Origin: an uncultured Lachnospiraceae bacterium
GTDB lineage: Bacteria > Bacillota > Clostridia > Lachnospirales > Lachnospiraceae
DNA length: 64,000 nucleotides
Reading direction: 5' to 3'
Assembly: GCA_904395885.1 (NCBI GenBank)
Contig: CAJFOF010000039.1
Span: 1-64,000 of the forward strand
Positions 42,794-50,442 of the stretch are shown piece after piece. The notes under the pieces are model-generated. The model made no database searches and was not told where the DNA came from. It saw only the letters and a list, made by a program, of their open reading frames with translations. The position numbers were made by a program, and so were the translations under genes. Position 1 is the stretch's first letter. The number at the start of each line of letters is the position of its first letter.

Positions 42794-43675
42794 ATGAGTT
42801 TTATGTCCTATCTAATCAGCGGAATCAGCCTGGGAAGCGTCTACGCAATCATTGCGCTGGGCTACACGATGGTTTATGGTATTGCAAAGATGCTGAACTT
42901 TGCACACGGCGACATCATCATGGTGGGAGGATACGTGGTTTTTATTACCGTCAGCACCATGGGACTCCCCCCGGCGGTCGGCATCCTGGCAGCGGTAGTC
43001 ATATGTACGATACTGGGCGTCACGGTTGAGAGGGTAGCGTACAGACCGCTTCGCGACGCCTCGCCCCTTGCTGTATTGATTACAGCCATCGGTGTCAGCT
43101 ATCTGCTTCAGAATCTGGCACTCCTCCTGTTTGGAGCTGACACTAAGTCCTTTACCTCTGTCATTACGATGGAACCCTTAAAACTGGCCGGGGGACAGCT
43201 TATCATTTCCGGCGAAACCATCGTGACGATTCTGAGCGGTATTGTCGTCATGGTATGTCTTACCTTGTTTATTAACAAGACAAAAACAGGACAGGCCATG
43301 CTTGCTGTATCTGAGGACAGAGGAGCCGCAACCCTTATGGGCATCAATGTCAATAAAACGATCAGCGTCACATTCGCAATTGGATCCGCCCTGGCTGCCG
43401 TGGCAGCGGTCCTCTATTGTTCTGCTTATCCGGCTCTGACTTCTCAGACTGGAGCGATGCCTGGAATCAAGGCATTTGTGGCCGCAGTCTTCGGTGGTAT
43501 CGGATCGATACCTGGGGCCATGATCGGAGGAATTCTTTTGGGAGTGATCGAAAACCTTTCAAAGGCATATATTTCCTCTCAGCTTTCAGACGCCATCGTA
43601 TTTTCTGTTCTGATCATTGTCCTTCTGGTGCGTCCCACCGGAATCATGGGCCGTAAAATCAGTGAAAAGGTCTGA
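42794..43675 (+). CDS. livH: Branched-chain amino-acid-type ABC permease LivH
   Basis: A 293-residue membrane subunit with about eight hydrophobic segments. The opening G-S-V-Y-A-I-I-A-L-G-Y-T-M-V-Y-G and the following A-H-G-D-I-I-M-V-G motif are typical of LivH. The coupling region G-I-N-V-N-K-T-I-S-V-T-F-A-I-G near residue 180 contacts the ATPases. GAGGTG precedes the start. Confidence 0.95.
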   Translation: MSFMSYLISGISLGSVYAIIALGYTMVYGIAKMLNFAHGDIIMVGGYVVFITVSTMGLPPAVGILAAVVICTILGVTVERVAYRPLRDASPLAVLITAIGVSYLLQNLALLLFGADTKSFTSVITMEPLKLAGGQLIISGETIVTILSGIVVMVCLTLFINKTKTGQAMLAVSEDRGAATLMGINVNKTISVTFAIGSALAAVAAVLYCSAYPALTSQTGAMPGIKAFVAAVFGGIGSIPGAMIGGILLGVIENLSKAYISSQLSDAIVFSVLIIVLLVRPTGIMGRKISEKV

Positions 43676-43688
43676 TGGAGGTATGGAG

Positions 43689-44759
43689 ATGAAAACGACA
43701 AAAGCAAAAAAGAATTTCTGGCTGGGAAGCGGCCTGACCTACGGTATGGTTATTGTAGCCTATATCCTGGTAGAAATCGCATTAAAAACAGGTCATATGT
43801 CCAGCCTCATGGAGGGACTTTTAGTGCCGCTGTGTACCTACTCGATTCTGGCGGTTTCCCTGAATCTGGTAGTAGGTATTTCAGGAGAGCTGAGTCTTGG
43901 CCATGCTGGTTTTATGTGTGTGGGCGCTTTCTCCGGAGCTCTGTTTTCCAAGATTATGAAAGGAAGCATTGATCCTACTGTAAGTCTTATTATTGCCATC
44001 TTGATCGGAGCTGCCGTGGCAGCAGTGTTCGGTATCCTGATCGGTATTCCGGTTCTCAGACTGAGAGGCGACTATCTGGCAATTGTGACCCTTGCCTTCG
44101 GCGAGATTATAAAAAATATTATTAATGCAATTTACCTGGGCCGTGACGCCAACGGCTTCCATTTTTCGATGAAGAGCGAGATTGAGCTTGGACTGGGAGA
44201 GGGCGGAGAGACCTTGATCAAGGGAGCTCAGGGAATTACCGGAACTCCTCAGGCATCCACCTTTACAATCGGAGTCATTCTCCTGTTGATCACCCTTTTT
44301 ATCGTCATAAATCTGGTCAATTCCAGAACCGGGCGGGCGATCATGGCAATCAGGGACAACCGGATCGCAGCAGAGTCTATAGGACTGAACGTGACGAAAT
44401 ATAAGTTGCTGGCTTTCTCTGTATCAGCGGCTCTGGCCGGTGTAGCCGGCGTCCTGTACGCCCATAATCTGACGACTCTTGCGGCTCTGCCGAAGAATTT
44501 CGGATACAACCAGTCGATCATGATCCTGGTGTTTGTTGTGCTGGGTGGAATCGGAAATATCCGGGGATCTGTTATTGCTGCGGTTGTCCTGACGTTACTG
44601 CCAGAACTCCTGAGAGGTCTTAATAACTATCGTATGCTGATCTATGCGATCGTTCTGATTGCTCTTATGCTCTTTAATTCCAGTCCGAAGGCAATTGAGA
44701 TAAGAGAGCGTATTGCAGAAAGCTTTAAGCAAAAAAGACAGGCTAAGAAGGAGGCGTAA
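43689..44759 (+). CDS. livM: Branched-chain amino-acid-type ABC permease LivM
   Basis: The second permease, 356 residues with eight or more hydrophobic segments. Typical LivM stretches are L-S-L-G-H-A-G-F-M-C-V-G-A near residue 70, L-R-G-D-Y-L-A-I-V-T-L-A-F-G-E-I near residue 125 and the coupling segment E-S-I-G-L-N-V-T-K-Y-K near residue 232. I chose ATG 43689, 7 nt after GGAGG; the ATG at 43683 is only 1 nt from that site. It ends 2 bp before livG. Confidence 0.94.
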   Translation: MKTTKAKKNFWLGSGLTYGMVIVAYILVEIALKTGHMSSLMEGLLVPLCTYSILAVSLNLVVGISGELSLGHAGFMCVGAFSGALFSKIMKGSIDPTVSLIIAILIGAAVAAVFGILIGIPVLRLRGDYLAIVTLAFGEIIKNIINAIYLGRDANGFHFSMKSEIELGLGEGGETLIKGAQGITGTPQASTFTIGVILLLITLFIVINLVNSRTGRAIMAIRDNRIAAESIGLNVTKYKLLAFSVSAALAGVAGVLYAHNLTTLAALPKNFGYNQSIMILVFVVLGGIGNIRGSVIAAVVLTLLPELLRGLNNYRMLIYAIVLIALMLFNSSPKAIEIRERIAESFKQKRQAKKEA

Positions 44760-44761
44760 TC

Positions 44762-45523
44762 ATGGCTGTTATGCTGGAAGTGAAAAATTTGAGCATCTCC
44801 TTCGGCGGCTTAAAGGCGGTTGACGGATTTGATGTGACAATCGAAAAAGGCCAGTTGTATGGCCTGATCGGGCCGAACGGGGCGGGAAAGACAACGGTTT
44901 TTAACCTTTTGACAGGTGTCTATAAGCCGGACACCGGCAGCATCGTCCTGGATGGAAAGAATATAACCGGAAAAAAGACAATTGAGATTAATCAGGACGG
45001 GATTGCCCGGACGTTCCAGAACATCCGCCTTTTTAAAGAGCTGACGGTTCTGGAAAACGTAAAGGCCGGCCTGCATAATCACTTTAAATATTCTTCCTTA
45101 ACCGGAATCCTTCGCCTTCCCAAGTATTATCAAACAGAGAAAGCTATGGATGAAAAGGCTATGGAGCTTTTAAAAGTTTTTGATCTGGACAAAGAAAGCC
45201 ATTATAAGGCAGCCAATCTGCCTTACGGCAAACAGAGAAAACTGGAGATTGCCAGAGCCTTGGCTACAGAGCCGAAGCTTTTGCTGTTAGACGAGCCGGC
45301 TGCAGGTATGAATCCCAATGAAACAGCAGAACTGATGGATACCATCCGTTTTGTCAGGAAAGAGTTCAATATGACAATCCTTTTGATTGAACACGATATG
45401 AAACTGGTGTCCGGTATCTGCGAAAAGCTGACAGTGTTAAATTTTGGCCAGGTGCTGGCCACCGGAGATACGTCCGATGTGCTGAACGACCCGCAGGTCA
45501 TCACGGCATATCTGGGAGAATAA
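44762..45523 (+). CDS. livG: Branched-chain amino-acid-type ABC ATPase LivG
   Basis: First ATPase subunit, 253 residues. Walker A is G-P-N-G-A-G-K-T-T near residue 37, the Q-loop lies in A-R-T-F-Q-N-I-R-L-F, and Walker B is L-L-L-D-E-P-A-A-G-M-N. The ABC signature is altered to L-P-Y-G-K-Q-R, which is normal for LivG. The end A-T-G-D-T-S-D-V-L-N-D-P-Q-V-I-T-A-Y-L-G is also typical. Confidence 0.95.
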   Translation: MAVMLEVKNLSISFGGLKAVDGFDVTIEKGQLYGLIGPNGAGKTTVFNLLTGVYKPDTGSIVLDGKNITGKKTIEINQDGIARTFQNIRLFKELTVLENVKAGLHNHFKYSSLTGILRLPKYYQTEKAMDEKAMELLKVFDLDKESHYKAANLPYGKQRKLEIARALATEPKLLLLDEPAAGMNPNETAELMDTIRFVRKEFNMTILLIEHDMKLVSGICEKLTVLNFGQVLATGDTSDVLNDPQVITAYLGE

Positions 45524-45537
45524 GGAGGAAATGAAAC

Positions 45538-46248
45538 ATGGCAATGCTGGAAGTGAGAAATCTGGAAGTCTTTTACGGAGTCATCCAGGCCATTAAAGGA
45601 ATTTCCTTCGATGTGAATCAGGGCGAGATCATTGCTCTCATCGGGGCCAATGGAGCGGGAAAGACTACAATCCTTCACACAATTACGGGTCTGATTCCCT
45701 CAAAGGCCGGTACGATTTCCTATGAAGGCAAAGATATCACAAAGATGCCGGGGTATAAACTGGTTTCCATGGGAATCGCTCATGTACCGGAAGGACGCCG
45801 GGTATTCGCTCAGCTTACGGTCCTTCAGAATCTGAAATTAGGTGCATTTACCCGAAACGATAAGGCAGAGATAGAAAGTACTCTGGAAATGGTTTACCAG
45901 CGGTTCCCCAGATTGAAGGAACGGCGGAATCAGGTGGCGGGAACTCTTTCCGGAGGCGAACAGCAGATGCTGGCCATGGGCCGCGCTCTGATGAGCCATC
46001 CCAGGCTTATCGTTATGGATGAGCCGTCCATGGGTTTGTCGCCTATCTATGTCAATGAGATCTTTGATATTATCCAGAAGATCAATAAGGACGGGGTAAC
46101 AGTCCTTCTGGTAGAGCAGAATGCAAAGAAAGCTCTTGCCATCGCTGATCAGGCCTATGTCTTGGAGACAGGAAAAATTGTTTTGAGAGGCAACGCAAAA
46201 GAATTGATGAACAACGATCAGGTAAAGAAAGCGTACCTGAGCGAATAA
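45538..46248 (+). CDS. livF: Branched-chain amino-acid-type ABC ATPase LivF
   Basis: Second ATPase subunit, 236 residues. It has Walker A G-A-N-G-A-G-K-T-T near residue 38, the signature L-S-G-G-E-Q-Q-M, Walker B L-I-V-M-D-E-P-S-M-G-L-S and the typical V-P-E-G-R-R-V-F segment. AAGGAGGAA precedes the ATG, 14 bp after livG. It is the last gene of the operon. Confidence 0.95.
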   Translation: MAMLEVRNLEVFYGVIQAIKGISFDVNQGEIIALIGANGAGKTTILHTITGLIPSKAGTISYEGKDITKMPGYKLVSMGIAHVPEGRRVFAQLTVLQNLKLGAFTRNDKAEIESTLEMVYQRFPRLKERRNQVAGTLSGGEQQMLAMGRALMSHPRLIVMDEPSMGLSPIYVNEIFDIIQKINKDGVTVLLVEQNAKKALAIADQAYVLETGKIVLRGNAKELMNNDQVKKAYLSE

Positions 46249-46283
46249 AGCATAAAAATTTAGGCGGCAGCAGAATATTCAGG

Positions 46284-46330
46284 GGCGCCGGGGACAGGCA
46301 GGCGAAAGTTTGTTTGTCCCCGGCGCCTTT
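46284..46330 (+). terminator. Strong hairpin after livF
   Basis: A perfect 13-bp GC-rich stem (46284-46296 with 46315-46327) and an 18-nt loop, followed by TTTCGCC. The T-run is short, but stem strength suggests a terminator or 3'-end block. Confidence 0.7.
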
Positions 46331-46399
46331 CGCCTGAGTGGACCAGAGAAGAACCATCAGGCATGATGGACAATGAGCCGTCTGAAAACTATCTCTGAG

Positions 46400-46425
46400 A
46401 AGCCAGAAACTTTCTGGCTTTTTTT
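46400..46425 (+). terminator. Second terminator after the liv operon
   Basis: An AAGCCAGA/TCTGGCTT stem with a short AACTT loop is followed by seven Ts, a canonical intrinsic terminator. With the previous hairpin it isolates the liv operon from the HD-domain gene. Confidence 0.88.
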
Positions 46426-46483
46426 GCATATTTGTGATAATATGAAAGAAAGGAGATTATTCGGGTAAAGGGGTGTAACAATT

Positions 46484-46918
46484 ATGCTTCAAAAAGCGAT
46501 CGAACTTGCGACAGCCGCTCTGAGCGGCATTACGGATGAGAACGGAAGGCCTTACATTGAACACGCTATGCGGGTCATGATGAAGATGGATACGGAGGAA
46601 GAAAAGGAAGTGGCAGTCCTCCATGACGTTGTAGAAGATACGGAGATGACGATTCGGGACATGGAGTGCTATGGCTTTTCCAGGACAGTACTGGATGGAG
46701 TCGAGATCCTTACGAAACGGAAGGATATGACCTATTTTGATTACATAGACGATATTAGCTGCAGTGAGCTGGCGACCAAGGTGAAGATTGCGGAGATTGA
46801 GGATAACAAAGATGTCTTCCGGGTCAACAAAATGTCGTTTAAAACCTATTCTCTGGAAGAAAGGGCAGAAAAGTCCCTGAAAATCCTTCGGGGCCAGTCA
46901 GGCGGAAAGGTAAAATAA
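46484..46918 (+). CDS. Small HD-domain phosphohydrolase (SpoT-hydrolase-like)
   Basis: A 144-residue soluble protein. His27 in Y-I-E-H-A-M-R-V and the pair His47-Asp48 in V-L-H-D-V-V-E-D-T match the metal-binding start of the RelA/SpoT hydrolase domain. The later R-L-H-N motif of SpoT is replaced by I-E-D-N. Only the hydrolase part is present, as in small alarmone hydrolases, but other HD enzymes look similar, so (p)ppGpp hydrolysis is a guess. It stands alone between two terminators, just before spoIVA. Confidence 0.8.
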   Translation: MLQKAIELATAALSGITDENGRPYIEHAMRVMMKMDTEEEKEVAVLHDVVEDTEMTIRDMECYGFSRTVLDGVEILTKRKDMTYFDYIDDISCSELATKVKIAEIEDNKDVFRVNKMSFKTYSLEERAEKSLKILRGQSGGKVK

Positions 46919-46921
46919 TGT

Positions 46922-46949
46922 ATAGAATTGCTTCCCCCTTGCATATACT
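46922..46949 (+). promoter_or_regulatory. Sigma-E-type sporulation promoter of spoIVA
   Basis: ATA at 46922-46924, 17-bp spacer, then CATATACT at 46942-46949. This fits the sigma-E pattern (ATA, 16-18 bp, CATACANT) with one difference in the -10. spoIVA is a known sigma-E gene, so the match is expected. The start point should be near 46956. Confidence 0.8.
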
Positions 46950-46969
46950 GTAACAGCATAGCAAGGGGG
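46934..46969 (+). terminator. Inverted repeat around the spoIVA -10 that also covers its ribosome binding site
   Basis: CCCCCTTGC (46934-46942) and GCAAGGGGG (46961-46969) form a perfect 9-bp stem with an 18-nt loop containing most of the -10 and the start point, followed by TATTTTT. In a transcript from upstream it would act as a terminator and would mask the AAGGGGG ribosome binding site of spoIVA. Confidence 0.7.
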
Positions 46970-46976
46970 TATTTTT

Positions 46977-48461
46977 ATGGACAATTTTCATGTATACAAA
47001 GATATGGAAGCCAGGACAGGGGGAGAAATTTATATCGGCGTGGTAGGGCCGGTACGGACGGGAAAGTCTACCTTCATTAAACGGTTTATGGAGCTGCTGG
47101 TAATTCCCGGAATGGAGGACGAACACCAGAAAACTCTGAGCCGGGATGAACTCCCCCAAAGCGCTGCGGGAAAGACGATCATGACCACAGAGCCTAAATT
47201 CATACCGAAAGAAGCGGCCCAAATTACTTTGGCTGACAACATTCAAGGGAAAATACGCCTCATTGATTGTGTAGGGTTTATGGTAGACGGCGCTGCCGGA
47301 CATATTGAAAACGATGCAGAACGCATGGTAAAGACTCCGTGGTTCGACTATGAAATTCCCTTTACCAGAGCCGCTGAGATCGGAACCCGAAAAGTGATTC
47401 ACGACCACTCTACCATTGGAATCGTAGTGACCACCGACGGCTCCTTTGGGGAGATTAAGCGTTCTGGGTATATAAATGCAGAAGAAACTGCGGTTGAAGA
47501 GCTGAAGGCGATCGGCAAGCCTTTTATCATTCTCCTGAACTGTGAGCGGCCATATTCCGAGGAGACCATCCGCCTGGCCGGGGAAATGGAAGAAAAGTAT
47601 GGTGTCAGCGTTATGCCGGTAAACTGCGAGCAGCTAAAGAAAGAGGATATTACCCGGATTCTGGAGAAAGTATTAAAAGAATTCCCTGTGACGGAGATTG
47701 ATTTTTACATACCCAAGTGGCTGGAGCTTTTGCCTGCCTCTCATTGGCTGAAAGGGAAGGTTATCCAGAAAGCCCGCGACATCATTCAGAAGGTTACATA
47801 TATGAAGGAGGCCGCCTCTTCACAGGAAACGTCATCTTCGGAAGATGGGGACAGCGCCGGCCAGATCCGGATCCGGCAGATGAATATGGCAGACGGCTCT
47901 GTTGCCATGGATATCCAGGTGGATGACAGTTATTACTACCAGACGCTCAGTGACTACGTTGGCTTGCCTATTACAGGAGAATATGAATTGATGCAGACTC
48001 TGGGAAGTCTTGCAAAAATGAAAAAGGAGTACGAAAAAGTAGAATCGGCCATGAACCAGGTGCGGATGAAAGGCTACGGCGTAGTTACTCCGGAGCGCTC
48101 CGAAATTGTTCTGGATGAACCGCAGGTCATTCGCCACGGCAATAAATACGGCGTAAAAATGAAAGCTCAGGCGCCTTCCATCAACCTGATCAAGGCTCAG
48201 ATTGAGACAGAGATCGCCCCTATTGTAGGCAGCGAACAGCAGGCCCAGGATCTCATTGCCTACATTCGCCAGAACAGCCAGAGTGGCGACGATGGGATCT
48301 GGGATACCAATATTTTTGGAAAATCTGTAGAGCAGATCGTCGAGGACGGGATTCAGGCCAAAATCTCCCAGTTAACAGAGGACTGCCAGATGAAGCTGCA
48401 GGATACCCTGCAAAAGATCATTAATGATAGCAATGGCGGAATGATTTGTATCATTATTTAG
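46977..48461 (+). CDS. spoIVA: Stage IV sporulation protein A (spore coat morphogenetic ATPase)
   Basis: SpoIVA polymerises around the forespore using ATP and forms the base layer of the coat. The 494-residue protein starts D-N-F-H-V-Y-K-D-M-E-A-R-T-G-G-E-I-Y-I-G-V-V-G-P-V-R-T-G-K-S-T, with the Walker A at residues 24-31. The C-terminus ends in a hydrophobic N-G-G-M-I-C-I-I-I, close to the usual end needed for anchoring to SpoVM at the forespore membrane. It is a single gene, with a sigma-E-type promoter directly upstream. It shows that the organism belongs to an endospore-forming lineage. Confidence 0.98.
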   Translation: MDNFHVYKDMEARTGGEIYIGVVGPVRTGKSTFIKRFMELLVIPGMEDEHQKTLSRDELPQSAAGKTIMTTEPKFIPKEAAQITLADNIQGKIRLIDCVGFMVDGAAGHIENDAERMVKTPWFDYEIPFTRAAEIGTRKVIHDHSTIGIVVTTDGSFGEIKRSGYINAEETAVEELKAIGKPFIILLNCERPYSEETIRLAGEMEEKYGVSVMPVNCEQLKKEDITRILEKVLKEFPVTEIDFYIPKWLELLPASHWLKGKVIQKARDIIQKVTYMKEAASSQETSSSEDGDSAGQIRIRQMNMADGSVAMDIQVDDSYYYQTLSDYVGLPITGEYELMQTLGSLAKMKKEYEKVESAMNQVRMKGYGVVTPERSEIVLDEPQVIRHGNKYGVKMKAQAPSINLIKAQIETEIAPIVGSEQQAQDLIAYIRQNSQSGDDGIWDTNIFGKSVEQIVEDGIQAKISQLTEDCQMKLQDTLQKIINDSNGGMICIII

Positions 48462-48508
48462 AATATTTTTTTGGAAAAAACTTATAAATGTATACAATTC
48501 GCTTTTTA

Positions 48509-48537
48509 TTGACAAAGTTAATATATTAAATTATAAT
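48509..48537 (+). promoter_or_regulatory. Consensus promoter of the exopolysaccharide operon
   Basis: -35 TTGACA at 48509-48514, 17-bp spacer, -10 TATAAT at 48532-48537, in very A/T-rich DNA. Transcription should start near 48544, about 35 nt before the c-di-GMP aptamer. Confidence 0.92.
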
Positions 48538-48577
48538 GATAAAAAAATATAAGCAGTTCTTGTTGTTAGAAGAGAGT

Positions 48578-48659
48578 ACATAATAGGCAAACTTATAGAA
48601 ATATAAGGACGCAAAGCTAGAAGCCTTAGGTATTGAACAAAGTGATACAAGGTAGTTCG
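48578..48659 (+). promoter_or_regulatory. Cyclic di-GMP-I riboswitch (GEMM-I)
   Basis: The core AGGCAAAC (48585-48592), a perfect CTTATA-GAAA-TATAAG stem with the GAAA tetraloop, then GGACGCAAAGC and GCCTTAGG with the GGTAG receptor side near 48651-48655 match the GEMM-I aptamer. The aptamer's 3' end abuts the left arm of a terminator, so ligand binding and termination should compete. It precedes an exopolysaccharide operon, a known type of c-di-GMP target. Whether the ligand turns expression on or off is not certain from reading alone. Confidence 0.9.
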
Positions 48660-48688
48660 GCTGCAATCGTAAGGTTGCAGCTTTTTTT
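48660..48688 (+). terminator. Riboswitch-linked terminator of the exopolysaccharide operon
   Basis: GCTGCAA/TTGCAGC 7-bp stem (48660-48666 with 48675-48681), an 8-nt loop, and seven Ts. It stands 60 bp before the first gene, so all genes downstream depend on readthrough. Confidence 0.9.
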
Positions 48689-48747
48689 GTATCATGGAAA
48701 GACTTACTTACTGCCTATGAAATCTAACGATCATGCGAGGAATTGAG

Positions 48748-49248
48748 ATGATTAATGGTTCAGAAGATAGCTTGAAGCATACATTAAACAGAAATATTAA
48801 AATATGTTTTGCCGCATCTTCGGGAGGCCATTTGGCCCAGATATTAGCTCTTGAGCCGCTGATGAGAGAGTATCCCAGCTTTTTAGTGACAGAGAAAGCG
48901 GCGGGAAAGAGCAGTATCGGTATAGATACATATTATATCAAACAGGTAAATCGAAAAGAATGGCGCTGCCTTTTTTATCTTTTTATAAACGCCTGGGCTT
49001 CTTTTAAAATACTAATAAAAGAAAAACCGGATGTGATTATTTCAACAGGCGTTTTGGCAGTGATCCCCCTGTGCTTAATCGGAAAATTGATGGGAAAAAA
49101 GCTGATTTATATTGAGTCATTTGCAAAGGTCAATACAGGAACTATTACGGGAAGAGTTCTGTATCGCTTTGCTGATTATTTTTTTGTTCAGTGGGAGGCA
49201 ATGAAAGAAATTTATCCGAAGGCGATTTATAAAGGAGGCTTATATTGA
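48748..49248 (+). CDS. pssD: Glycosyltransferase accessory subunit (PssD/Cps14F, Alg14-like)
   Basis: A 166-residue protein matching the N-terminal, membrane-associated half of split GT28-type glycosyltransferases. The start I-C-F-A-A-S-S-G-G-H-L-A-Q-I-L is the Alg14/PssD signature; P-D-V-I-I-S-T-G and Y-I-E-S-F-A-K-V-N follow. In streptococci Cps14F with Cps14G adds galactose to the first lipid-linked sugar. The start is ATG 48748, 7 nt after GAGG; an ATG at 48733 is in frame but lacks a ribosome binding site. The stop overlaps the next gene by 4 bp, fitting a two-subunit enzyme. Confidence 0.9.
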   Translation: MINGSEDSLKHTLNRNIKICFAASSGGHLAQILALEPLMREYPSFLVTEKAAGKSSIGIDTYYIKQVNRKEWRCLFYLFINAWASFKILIKEKPDVIISTGVLAVIPLCLIGKLMGKKLIYIESFAKVNTGTITGRVLYRFADYFFVQWEAMKEIYPKAIYKGGLY

Positions 49249-49724
49249 TACTGGTTATAACCGGAACTCAGAAGTTTCAATTTGACCGGCTGCTGAGGGC
49301 AGTTGACGACCTGATTGACAGAGGTGTGATTCAAGAGGAAGTATTTGCACAGACAGGGAGCAGCCACTACGTTCCTCAAAATTTTAAAGGCCAGGCATAT
49401 CTGTCAAAAGAGGATCTTTTGTCTTATATGAAACAGTCAGATATCATTATTACCCATGGAGGAACAGCGAGTATTCTGGACGCCGTAAGAATGGGGAAAA
49501 AGGTAATAGCTGTTCCGAGACTCAAAAAATATAAAGAGCATGTGGATGATCATCAGATGGAAATCATCCGGCAGTTTTCCCGGGACGGAATCATTGAAGG
49601 GGTAAACGATGTGGGAGAACTGGAAAAAGCTCTCGCAAATATTAAGCAAAAAAAGTATGCAGCTTATATCAGCGGAAAAGATGAAGTAATTTCGGAACTG
49701 CGGAAAATTCTTCAGATTATATAA
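49245..49724 (+). CDS. pssE: Glycosyltransferase catalytic subunit (PssE/Cps14G, Alg13-like)
   Basis: A 159-residue protein matching the C-terminal, nucleotide-sugar-binding half of GT28 enzymes. Signs are V-I-T-G-T-Q-K-F-Q-F-D-R-L near the start, then I-I-T-H-G-G-T-A-S-I-L-D near residue 65 and V-P-R-L-K-K-Y-K-E-H-V-D-D-H-Q near residue 87. It should form a complex with the product of the previous gene at the membrane. The sugar is probably galactose or a related hexose, by analogy only. Confidence 0.9.
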   Translation: MILVITGTQKFQFDRLLRAVDDLIDRGVIQEEVFAQTGSSHYVPQNFKGQAYLSKEDLLSYMKQSDIIITHGGTASILDAVRMGKKVIAVPRLKKYKEHVDDHQMEIIRQFSRDGIIEGVNDVGELEKALANIKQKKYAAYISGKDEVISELRKILQII

Positions 49725-49747
49725 TGGGCAAAAAGGAGAGTAAAATT

Positions 49748-50401
49748 ATGAAAAGATTCAGGACAGCAGTTTTTGGCGGGTATCAGAAAACAGAAGTAGA
49801 TGAATATGTCAATTTTCTAGTAAAAGAGCTGGAAGACGTAAAAGCGGAGGCCAATCAAACTCTCCAGGAACAGGAAAATAAATATGGATTTGATCAGGAC
49901 GAGAGAAAACAGCTCCAGGCACAAATCGAAGAGCTGAAGGAAAATGAACGCGCAGCCGAGGACAGGCACAGGCAGGAAATCGAAGATTTCAAAAGCAGGC
50001 TGAATCAGTATGAAGAAAGCTACAATGAGTTTTCCAAAATGATCAGCTCTGCTAAAAAGGAGGCAGACACAATTCTGTCGGAAGCAAAAAGACAGGCCGA
50101 TGAATTGCTGGCCGAGGCGGAGAAAAAGTCCCGAAATCTTCTGGAATCAGCCCAGGAGGAGGTTTTGGCGTATCAGAACCAGGCAGAGGGGCTGATTAAA
50201 AGAAAACGCGAAGCGAACGAAAAGGATTATGAGCGGGCGCAGAACCAGATAAAAGAGTATGTTGATTCTATAAACAAGGCTCAGTCAGCCCTGGTTGACG
50301 CATATAATGAATTGGGTGCAGTGGTTTCAAAGCTGCCAATTCGGATGGAAACAGTGTTATCTAAAAAAACAAGCAGTCCTTCTGAAGAATCTGAAAGCTG
50401 A
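49748..50401 (+). CDS. DivIVA-domain coiled-coil protein
   Basis: A 217-residue protein. The first 30 residues (F-R-T-A-V-F-G-G-Y-Q-K-T-E-V-D-E-Y-V-N) match the membrane-curvature-sensing DivIVA/GpsB N-terminus. The rest, to about residue 180, is coiled coil rich in Glu, Lys and Gln, including an A-K-R-Q-A-D-E-L-L-A-E-A-E-K-K segment. DivIVA proteins collect at poles and septa and recruit partners. It lies between glycosyltransferase and Wzz-like genes in one operon, so it may place the polysaccharide machinery at a pole or septum; this is inferred. The start is ATG 49748 behind AAGGAG. Confidence 0.88.
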   Translation: MKRFRTAVFGGYQKTEVDEYVNFLVKELEDVKAEANQTLQEQENKYGFDQDERKQLQAQIEELKENERAAEDRHRQEIEDFKSRLNQYEESYNEFSKMISSAKKEADTILSEAKRQADELLAEAEKKSRNLLESAQEEVLAYQNQAEGLIKRKREANEKDYERAQNQIKEYVDSINKAQSALVDAYNELGAVVSKLPIRMETVLSKKTSSPSEESES

Positions 50402-50442
50402 TACGGCGCTACAGCAGAAGAAAATGGAATGGAGAGTAATGT

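Noticed and set aside
48462..48747. T-box or tRNA-like structure before the exopolysaccharide genes
   Set aside because: No T-box sequence is present, and the fold matches the c-di-GMP-I aptamer and a terminator.
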